From: Plasmodium brasilianum
Lineage: Eukaryota; Apicomplexa; Aconoidasida; Haemosporida; Plasmodiidae
Assembly: GCF_023973825.1 (NCBI RefSeq)
Contig: NC_090127.1
Location: 496,001-560,000 of the forward strand
DNA length: 64,000 nt
Direction of reading: 5' to 3'
Within the stretch, counting starts at the first letter, position 1; each line of letters opens with the position of its first letter. Positions 55,120 through 64,000 of this stretch are shown here, piece after piece. Under the pieces are notes generated by a model. That model worked only from the letters and a program-made list of their open reading frames with translations, did not search any database and was not told the DNA's origin. A program made the position numbers and the translations under genes.

Positions 55120-58100
55120 ATGAAAAGAACAAAAAGCAAAGGAGAACCCAGTGAGCCTAAAAAAGCCAAAAAGAATCTTGAGGGAAACTCAAAAAGAAAA
55201 AGAGATGAAATTAATGAAAGTTGTGATGTAGGGAAAATTGAAGTTGATCTGTCAGTTGATTACAAGCGAAAAGATAAACATATTGAATATCAAGATTATA
55301 GGGAAGCAAAACATGATATTGTAAATAAGGATGAAGTGAATAATTCTCATTTGAAAAGAGAAGTTGGAAATTCAAGGTTGAAAGAAAGGGACAAAGATTC
55401 TGTGCATGCATATACTACGAAAAATTCAAACAGTAGAAAAAATAAGAAGAGGAAAAATAGTAATAATAATGATGAGAATAAAAATGACGAAGATGGTAAA
55501 ATTGACAGAGACGGTAAAAATAAGGGGGATAGTAAAAATAATTACAGCAGTAAATACAATCGTAGCAGTGGAAATCTCAGAAGCAGTGGAAATCTCAGAA
55601 GCAGTGGAAATCTCAGAAGCAGTGGAAATCTCAGGAGCAGTGGAAATCTCAGGAGCAGTGGAAATCTCAGGAGCAGTGGAAATAACCGTAGTAAAAATAA
55701 TCGGAGCAGCAGATATAATCGTAGTAGTATAGATGATAGCGACAGCAGAAATGGCAAAAAGGCTAGCAACCCACCCAGGACACGCAGAAGAACGAAGAAT
55801 GGAACGTCTAATGACATTCAGAATGAAGAGTATAAGAAGGAAGGCGAAATGAGAAAAGTGAGTGATGCAAATTTGTTGAAGCGTCATGAGAATTATAAAG
55901 AAATGTTGAGTAAATATGTGAATTCGCATAAAAATATCTTACATAATTCAAATAGTACAAATTTGAAAGATAAAAGAGCGGGAGATAAAAAGAAGAGAAT
56001 TCGAAAAAGAGGGGTATTAAAATTAGAAGATTTAATTATTAAAGAAGATAAAATTCAGGAAAATAAAAATAATCAACGGATAAGTAAGTTTTATGGAGGT
56101 GTACGAATAAAAAAGGTTAGTACTGCTGTTGGTAAATCGGATTATATTACACTTACAAGAAATTTAAATACAAATTTAAAAACAGTTGAATATTTAGATT
56201 TAATAAAATTACCCGAACAGGAACATTTGAATAATAATTTGAAATCTCCTGATTTAGATTTTATAGAAAAAAAGAAGGAAAAAAAAGAGATTGAAATGTA
56301 TGCACCCAAATGGAAATATCCCCTTCAGATGTTTGATAAATTTATTTTTAAAAATAGAAATTTTGATTATAATAAATGGGTACCAAACTGTAAAACATTA
56401 TGTGCAATTGGTTTACCTTTTCATTTAAATGAATTTTATCTATTACATACATTAATAGATATGTATTACAATAATAAAAATTATGATGGTGTTTTTGATG
56501 TAATGTGTACAAATGAAGATAATTTCCTTATATATAATAACATATTAGAATTATATACATGTATGTATGAAAATCATAATAGATATGAATTACTAGCAGC
56601 AAACTTAGGTATTTTAAAATTTGAATATCTATTTGGAACACAATATTGTTCGGCCAAAAATGATATGTTACCTCCTTATCTTTACCATATATTTAAAGAT
56701 TTTTATCGATTTAATTCTTTCCCTATTGGGGGTCTAGGATTAATTCATTTTAAAAATGAGAAATATGCTAAAGATTTTTGTGTAACTATAAACAATTACA
56801 CTTCCCATCTTTATGAAAAATATATTAAATTAATTCCAGATATTAATGGTTTGAAAGTTTTTCTTGAAGCAACTGTTTATTACCAAGTTCCTGACAGTCT
56901 CTTTACACAAATTAATTACAATGAGTTGAATATTGCTCTCAGTATTATACAGAAAAATATGGCAGGAGTTATCGGTATAATTAATGAATTAAAAAATTAT
57001 TATAAACAAAAGAATATATGGAATTTGATCTTTGCAAATATAGATCTGCAAGAATTTTATAAAAAAAAAATAGAGCCAGGAAATAACATGTCAGATGTCA
57101 ATGGTAAGGTTAGTGGTAACAATCATATTGGTAATAATATCTCCAAGGATAATAATTGTTATGATACAACACAAGAACTACTAAAAAGAATAAAAGAATT
57201 GCCATTTAGAGATAATATATTTCCTAATTTCTTAGTTCGCATATATAACACATATATTAATAGATATTTGATTTCCAACGGTTTTTGCTTACTTGGAAGC
57301 CCATATTTAGATGAGGAAGCAGGGCAAAAAGTAGCTGATTTTTTAAAAAAATTTTACTTACTAGATTGGTTTTATAATGAAAAAGATGAAACATGTTATT
57401 TTTATATTTTTAAGCCAATAATAAATGCTTTTGCAGTTTTTAGAAGACTTTTTAATGCATCTATAAGCTATTCAGTATGTACTCTATTTTTAAAACTACC
57501 TTTTGGATTAGTTCCAGCTATGTTTATTCAAGCAAATATGAATGTAGGAATTTTACATGTATACAATGGAAATATTATTCCTAGGATGTATCAAGTTCAA
57601 TTAAATGTAAATAGGGCAGACTTTAGCTTGTTACCATTTTTTACTTATGATAATTATATTAGGAGTTTTATAGGTAATCAAAATATAAACCATAACCAAC
57701 CACCATTTGATGTATATAGTGATTCATCAGCTCAGAGAAAAAATAGAAATATGGGAAATTATGATGAACATAATAAAGCGCAAGTTAATTATTTAACAAG
57801 GGTATTCAATCAAAGACCTAATGAAAATATAAAGAGCAGCAACAACAAAGTTGAGGAAATTATTAAACTTAGAGGTGATCAAACTAGTGGTGCTCATTAT
57901 GTTTCACCATGTGTTGCTTTGTTCAATAACCCAAACTATATGAACAAACAAGTAAAAGATGGCATTAACAATAGTAACTTCAACTGTGTACCAAATAATG
58001 ATATAGTCAATGAAGGAAATAGTCAAAGATGCATGAAACGTACTGACTTATCAGACTTAAGTGGAAATGTAAAAAATAGAGAAAGTGTGCATAAGGGCAA

Positions 58101-58353
58101 AAATTCGGAAAATACGATCATAATTAAAAGTGACGCACGAAGTAATAGCAACAATAGCAGCGTTAATAATGGCTTTCTCAACATTAGCAACCGAAACAAT
58201 AATAAGCGTAACAATAGCAAGCGCAACACTAGCAACTGCAAGACTAGCAACTGCAAGACTAGCAACTGCAACAATAGTAAGCGCAACAATAATAACTTAA
58301 AATCAGGAGAAAGGGAAGATGAGTCCATAATTATTAATGAAGAAAAAAAGTAG
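55120..58353 (+). CDS. Large basic low-complexity protein of unknown function (probably nuclear)
   Basis: Not recognised. 1077 aa in one frame. Residues 1-55 and 95-250 are rich in Lys, Arg, Ser and Asn (PKKAKK, KRKRDE, RKNKKRKNS, RTRRRTKNG), with a hexapeptide repeat RSSGNL (seven copies), suggesting nuclear localisation. A well-structured region follows at about 385-860: KTLCAIGLPFHLNEFYLLHT, LGLIHFKNEKYAKDFCVTI (like the end of an RRM-type fold), VPDSLFTQINYNELNIALSI, then NGFCLLGSPYLDEEAGQKVA and FRRLFNASISYSVCTLFLKL, PFGLVPAMFIQANMNVGILH. The C-terminus is again low complexity, with Asn/Ser/Lys/Cys repeats (TSNCKTSNCK). The ORF stops at 58353, but the following 125-250 nt are strongly coding-like (see tail feature), so the real C-terminus may be longer. 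The 5' leader is unusually GC-rich. Confidence 0.78.
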   Translation: MKRTKSKGEPSEPKKAKKNLEGNSKRKRDEINESCDVGKIEVDLSVDYKRKDKHIEYQDYREAKHDIVNKDEVNNSHLKREVGNSRLKERDKDSVHAYTTKNSNSRKNKKRKNSNNNDENKNDEDGKIDRDGKNKGDSKNNYSSKYNRSSGNLRSSGNLRSSGNLRSSGNLRSSGNLRSSGNLRSSGNNRSKNNRSSRYNRSSIDDSDSRNGKKASNPPRTRRRTKNGTSNDIQNEEYKKEGEMRKVSDANLLKRHENYKEMLSKYVNSHKNILHNSNSTNLKDKRAGDKKKRIRKRGVLKLEDLIIKEDKIQENKNNQRISKFYGGVRIKKVSTAVGKSDYITLTRNLNTNLKTVEYLDLIKLPEQEHLNNNLKSPDLDFIEKKKEKKEIEMYAPKWKYPLQMFDKFIFKNRNFDYNKWVPNCKTLCAIGLPFHLNEFYLLHTLIDMYYNNKNYDGVFDVMCTNEDNFLIYNNILELYTCMYENHNRYELLAANLGILKFEYLFGTQYCSAKNDMLPPYLYHIFKDFYRFNSFPIGGLGLIHFKNEKYAKDFCVTINNYTSHLYEKYIKLIPDINGLKVFLEATVYYQVPDSLFTQINYNELNIALSIIQKNMAGVIGIINELKNYYKQKNIWNLIFANIDLQEFYKKKIEPGNNMSDVNGKVSGNNHIGNNISKDNNCYDTTQELLKRIKELPFRDNIFPNFLVRIYNTYINRYLISNGFCLLGSPYLDEEAGQKVADFLKKFYLLDWFYNEKDETCYFYIFKPIINAFAVFRRLFNASISYSVCTLFLKLPFGLVPAMFIQANMNVGILHVYNGNIIPRMYQVQLNVNRADFSLLPFFTYDNYIRSFIGNQNINHNQPPFDVYSDSSAQRKNRNMGNYDEHNKAQVNYLTRVFNQRPNENIKSSNNKVEEIIKLRGDQTSGAHYVSPCVALFNNPNYMNKQVKDGINNSNFNCVPNNDIVNEGNSQRCMKRTDLSDLSGNVKNRESVHKGKNSENTIIIKSDARSNSNNSSVNNGFLNISNRNNNKRNNSKRNTSNCKTSNCKTSNCNNSKRNNNNLKSGEREDESIIINEEKK
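55566..55683 (+). repeat. 18-bp in-frame repeat (Arg-Ser-Ser-Gly-Asn-Leu)
   Basis: Seven copies of agcagtggaaatctcaga, nearly identical (only A/G differences), inside the N-terminal basic region of the 1077-residue protein. Confidence 0.95.
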
Positions 58354-58610
58354 CAGAATAACATGGAGATAGGAAAATCAGTCCCAATAATAATGATATT
58401 TCTCAGTCTATTTTGAATAAGCTCATCGATTTATCAAGAGAACATAAAAAGAAGTTACTAAAATTAGTAGCTAGGTAAAATCTAAAAAAAGAAGAGGAAA
58501 ACTCCTAGTCGAAACTTCTATTCAATAAACGTCGATATAGTCAGTTTTCAATATTGAAAAGGAAGATTCAGCAGTTTAGGTTTTCGGATAATAAACAGAC
58601 TTAAACTCTG
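58350..58610 (+). other. Coding-like tail after the 1077-residue ORF
   Basis: The segment 58382-58478 reads PNNNDISQSILNKLIDLSRE then HKKKLLKLVAR and TAA, and 58535-58610 contains RYSQFSILKRKIQQFRFSDN in another frame. Both have codon and residue composition of real protein, unlike intergenic DNA here. Joining 58349 to 58382 across a 32-nt GT...AG gap keeps frame with the upstream ORF; a second GT...AG gap of 34 nt follows at 58476-58509. Such short introns are abnormal for Plasmodium, so a frame disruption or a mis-read base is equally possible. Confidence 0.4.
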
Positions 58611-60069
58611 AGAAATATAAATAACAAATAGATGTAATGCTAACAAAAAAAAAAAAAAAAATTTTGTTTTTTTTATAATAAAAGAAATTGCGATGTTCAA
58701 TGCTCCATGAGTGAATTTCACTGTTACCGCAGTAGAAATATGCTTGTATGCACGTACGAATATATGTTTGTATGGGCATAAACTTAACTAATGCAAATGA
58801 ATAGAATACCCACAAATGTAGTCGTATTTTGTATCTACGCCGAACGAATAAGATTAAGACGGAGGAGACGTGACGCAAGTGCAGTAAATACCACACTGAT
58901 CATAGTATATACATTTTTTCTGCATTCTCCAAAATGTGGAAGTATTAGAAAAAATAATAGGACACTTCATAAAACAAGCGATAAGTATATGCATGTTTGT
59001 ATTTTTACATGAATACATAAATGGTTTATATTACTTTAGTGATTTCATTTCTATATTTAAGATTTTCATATGGAAATGAAATGAGTAACACATATGATGG
59101 TATGCATTAATTTTCAATGCTTACTTGGTTACACCCATTATATTTCATTATAAAACTTTAGATATATATGCGGTAAATGAAAGCATGAGCAATTTTTTTT
59201 TTTTCCTTTTTTCATATACTTTATATGTTATTTTTTCTTATATTTTTATGTCTTTGTACCGTTAATTCATCTCCTTCTCCGATATAAAGCCCATTTTGTA
59301 GTTGTAATTACTTGTAGTTACTTGTAATTACTTGTAGTTACTTGTAGTTACTTGTAGTTACTTGTAGTTATTTGTAGTTACCTGTAGTTATTTGTAGTTA
59401 CCTGTAGTTATTTGTAGTTACCTGTAGTTATTTGTAGTTGGTTTCTCACTCAATATTCATTGTAATTATTTACATATACATGTATGTGTAACGGGTGCGT
59501 AAATTTTATTGCAATATGCTCCATTTGTGAATTGAAGGGGTAAGTAATAAATTATAATCCAAAAAAAAAATTAAAGGGGGGAATATATATCGAATATTAT
59601 TTATATCTTTAAAATTTGCGTAATGGCAGATAATTAAATATCAAAAAAAAAAAAAAAAAAAAGAGAAAATTTTATGAATTATTTTATTTTATTTTTTTTA
59701 TTTCTTCACAATTACATCACCACCATCACCCACACCTTCTTCTTTCCCTTTTCGTCCCTCCATTTATTATTTTTAAAACACTTTTCTACTTTTTCTTAAA
59801 GAAGTGGCGTCAATTTTTTAAAAATCATTTTATAATATTTTTCTCCACGTGCCTTTTTTGAATTTAAAAATATATACTCGGTCTTTCTTTAGATGAAAGT
59901 TAAACAGCATACACAAACAAAAAAAAAAAAAAGAATAAATATATCAAATGAAAAAAAAAAAAAAAAAAAAGGATAGAGAAAAAAAGGTACATGTATATAT
60001 ATATACGTGTGCATATTTAGTTATGCACATTTCCGTAAATTTATTAAACCCTCCCACATGATGGGAAAA
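58611..60069. other. Intergenic region (unknown gene / EMC7)
   Basis: 1.5 kb. A GC-richer island at 58825-58905 contains overlapping ORFs on both strands (plus: AERIRLRRRRRDASA followed by GTAAAT) but no complete model. An 11-bp minisatellite lies at 59300-59440. A-rich tracts near 59645 and 59950. Confidence 0.55.
59300..59440. repeat. 11-bp minisatellite (ttgtagttact)
   Basis: About 12-13 tandem copies, alternating at one or two positions (acttg, acctg, atttg), giving a higher-order 22-bp period in the right half. Confidence 0.95.
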
Positions 60070-60690
60070 TCATTTCGTAGAGTCCAAAAAGTTCGATTTA
60101 TAAGTAACTTGGTTGGTTTCCTCATTCTCCGCTTCGGACATTTTTTGCATTTGTGGTAATACACTTAATAAAATTAAGAAAAAAAAAAAAATTAAAAAGA
60201 TAGGACTTTTAAATAAATTATACATATAAAAATTTTTCTTCGGAACAAGGAAATCATATACTCTCCTCACCTCAAAAACAATATTTGTCACCATTAAATT
60301 ACTTTTTTCAAAAGGTGATAATAGTTCATATGCTTGTACTGTATATATTTTATCATTATTTTTTGTTATGTTTTTTTTAACTTCTACTTGAAATCTCGTA
60401 AATTCAATGTAAGGATGATTAACAAACATGTTATACATTCCTTCCTTCACATTTGCAAAAAGAAATTGACCATTGCTTTTTGGTTTCATGTATGTTTCTG
60501 AATCTAAATAAACGGTACATTCAGACAAAATATTCAAATTCGCTTTAACCGTGCCTTCAACATAATTATTATGTAATTCAATAAAATCTTCTTCACATCT
60601 TGAAGTTCTTATAAGGTGAAAATAAATAAATATTGTGAGAAAAAGGCTAGTAAACAATTTCATGTTCCTCTTTATTATTATTTTATACAT
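60070..60690 (-). CDS. EMC7: ER membrane protein complex subunit 7
   Basis: Lumenal beta-sandwich subunit of the EMC, the ER insertase for tail-anchored and multipass membrane proteins. 206 aa, single exon. An N-terminal signal sequence (best read from the second Met, residue 10: MKLFTSLFLTIFIYFHLI) ends near RTSRCEED. The beta-sandwich matches the family: VEGTVKANLNILSECTVYL, NGQFLFANVKEGMYNMFVNH (family: G-x-F-x-F-x-n-V-p-x-G-x-Y-x-l-x-v-x-h-P), and FTRFQVEVKKN. Then the connecting segment FEVRRVYDFLVPKKNFYMYN, the transmembrane helix SPIFLIFFFFLILLSVLP (about 163-182), and a short acidic cytosolic tail. Length compares with human EMC7 (242). If translation starts at 60690 the first nine residues precede the hydrophobic core. 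Confidence 0.88.
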   Translation of the reverse strand: MYKIIIKRNMKLFTSLFLTIFIYFHLIRTSRCEEDFIELHNNYVEGTVKANLNILSECTVYLDSETYMKPKSNGQFLFANVKEGMYNMFVNHPYIEFTRFQVEVKKNITKNNDKIYTVQAYELLSPFEKSNLMVTNIVFEVRRVYDFLVPKKNFYMYNLFKSPIFLIFFFFLILLSVLPQMQKMSEAENEETNQVTYKSNFLDSTK

Positions 60691-60743
60691 TGGTAAAGAA
60701 CAAATAAATTCAGAAAAGGAAATCTACGTGCAGGGGGAAGTGG

Positions 60744-60779
<36 letters not shown>

Positions 60780-61294
60780 TTACACAGATAGCTTAGAACT
60801 ATTGTAAAAATGTATAAAATATAAGAGCAATTTTTTTAATGATACATATGTATCTACATATATGTATACATATACATAAACATCTGTACTTGTATAAGTA
60901 CTTATACATATATAATAAATATTCCAATTAAATTTAATTTCTTCAATTACTTTTCCGAAAAATTTTGCAAACATAATATAAATACTTCACTATTTTAATC
61001 ACTCCATAATATTAAAAATTTTAGCTTATATTGAAAATATATTTGAACTGTGCTAACACTTTTCTTAAGGTGCTAATTGTTGAATCGTTAATTATGTTAT
61101 ATGTCAATTCTATAATATTTTGAAATGTTCATTTTCAGATGCACTTTTATGTTTATTTACTACCCTTATTGTACTTTTTTTTTTATTTTTAAATGAAAAT
61201 AGTACTTGCTGATTTTTTTTCTTATCTACCACTGTACTTAATATGCTAAAATTAAAACGATTCCGTAGGAAAAACGTTTACATATTATTTTCTT

Positions 61295-61339
<45 letters not shown>

Positions 61340-61951
61340 TCATATACATGTAATATATGAATTATATATGAATATTTAAATGGTATATATGTTATATAGA
61401 TTAATATCGAACATACAAAATTCTGTACACCTACCTTTATTTTTCGCAATTAATTAACAGCCACGCAAAAAAAAAGAAAAAAAAAAAAAAATTATATAAA
61501 ATCCTTATATTAGTTGAATTTTAAGGGATTCTGTAAATTTAACACCACTGTATTCTTAAGACTTAAATGTAGTGCGCATAAGCGAATAACATATATTATA
61601 TATATGTATATATTTAATATATATCTTCATTTACTTAAGATTTTTACATTTCTCCAAACTCGACTTAACAAAAAAGAATTTTTTTTTAAACTCATAACTT
61701 ATTATACATATATGAATAAATGCGTATGAAAAAAAAAAAATGTACAATTCCTTTCCAAATTTAAAAAAAAAAAATATATATCATACTGTTTTAAAACAGC
61801 TTGTATGTGGAAAAAAGTTCTCAGTTTTTTAAAAAATAGAGGAGCTATATTTTTATAAAATTTTAATTTTAATAATAAAGTCAAAAAAAAAAAGAAATTA
61901 AACATAAAATTTCAGTGAAGTATGAATAAAGGAAATACTAAAAATTTAAGG

Positions 61952-61986
<35 letters not shown>

Positions 61987-62036
61987 ATAATAGAATAAAA
62001 AATATGATAAAGTAAAAAGGTAGAACTATTTGTTTT
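60691..62036. other. Intergenic region (EMC7 upstream, Rab5b downstream)
   Basis: 1.35 kb. A 30-nt A tract at 60750-60777, (AT)n at 61301-61338 and 61957-61982, and A tracts near 61474. No gene recognised; holds the EMC7 promoter and the Rab5b 3' end. Confidence 0.65.
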
Positions 62037-63391
<1,355 letters not shown>

Positions 63392-63517
63392 AATTTATAT
63401 ATACATATATATATTGCCCTTTTTGGCTTTAACCTTTTTTCAGTTTTATCTATTTTTGTGTTTATTATTACTGGGACATTAATGATATAATATTATCTTA
63501 AAACGTTATCATTCATG

Positions 63518-63557
<40 letters not shown>

Positions 63558-64000
63558 CACACTCGTTTTTTTTTAATTCTATTCATAATATAATTATTTG
63601 CTGCAAATACAAAAAAATTGTTCTATATAATACATATATAACATATGCACTTATAGTTCAATATCTATCGTTATACCATAAATTATTAAAAAAATATTTC
63701 ATGTATTATATAATTTTTTCTTTCAATCAATCATTTTTTCCCTTATTTTGAATTTATTGTGCTTATTTTATTATCTTTATATTACTGTTATTATTACTAT
63801 TTTTATTTTGTTTATTACAGTATATATATATATATATATTGTCATACTAAAAAATATTCCTGTTTTGTTATACCAAAATAATGGAAAAAGAAAGCATACA
63901 AAAAATGTTCGGCAAAAGCCAATATGAACTTTAATTTTACAAATTAATGAATTTTTATTGAATATATAATTTTATTTCGGAAATCAAATGCAAGGAACCC
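63392..64000. other. Upstream region of Rab5b
   Basis: A/T-rich with (AT)n at 63521-63551 and 63822-63838; contains the Rab5b promoter. No gene recognised before the window ends. Confidence 0.6.

Noticed and set aside
58576..58896. 106-codon minus-strand ORF
   Set aside because: Overlaps an equally good plus-strand reading, contains a Phe run from a T/A tract, and matches no family.

Overview
The window is nuclear DNA of a malaria parasite (genus Plasmodium). Base composition is extremely A/T-rich. Intergenic stretches are long and full of (AT)n, poly-A/T and short tandem repeats. Proteins carry Asn/Asp/Lys-rich low-complexity inserts, and introns are short with GTA...AG borders. Gene content and order (DCP2, RPL24, a PP2C phosphatase, PRP3, GAR1, VPS18, a rabenosyn-5-like protein, Rab5b) match what I recall of a stretch of P. 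falciparum chromosome 13. That synteny is from memory and was not checked; the species cannot be named from the sequence alone.

Layout. 1-3165 (-): DCP2 decapping enzyme, running off the left edge. 6952-8043 (-): probable GLE1 mRNA-export factor. 8194-10647 (-): two proposed small multi-exon genes, not seen as single ORFs. 10742-12143 (+): RPL24, three exons. 17125-19745 (+): N-myristoylated PP2C phosphatase, three exons, after a 5-kb intergenic region. 20252-22363 (-): PRP3 splicing factor. 24978-28343 (+): HORMA/winged-helix meiotic protein. 29231-29824 (-): GAR1. 31044-31826 (+): FtsJ-family rRNA 2'-O-methyltransferase. 32190-32561 (-): a proposed small spliced gene. 33284-37747 (+): VPS18. 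38482-39818 (-): two-exon mS41-like mitoribosomal protein with an added SANT-like domain. 40995-41549 (+): SDHAF2-like assembly factor. 42660-43418 (+): mitochondrial ATP synthase OSCP/delta. 44804-47953 (+): large unknown helical protein. 48768-49422 (+): two-exon secreted/membrane protein. 51417-52163 (-): rabenosyn-5-like FYVE-type protein. 55120-58353 (+): large basic low-complexity protein whose coding signal continues past its stop. 60070-60690 (-): EMC7. 62037-63391 (-): six-exon Rab5b.

Themes. RNA metabolism dominates the left half: decapping, export, splicing, pseudouridylation scaffold and ribosome. The 31-43 kb segment is rich in mitochondrial functions (rRNA methylation, mitoribosome, complex II assembly, ATP synthase). 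VPS18, Rbsn5L and Rab5b are three parts of the endosomal fusion pathway within 30 kb. The most useful new observations are phase-consistent models for small spliced genes in 'intergenic' DNA, a coding-like tail after the 1077-residue ORF, a cluster of perfect hairpins that may be a non-coding RNA, and a tandem duplication between two convergent genes.
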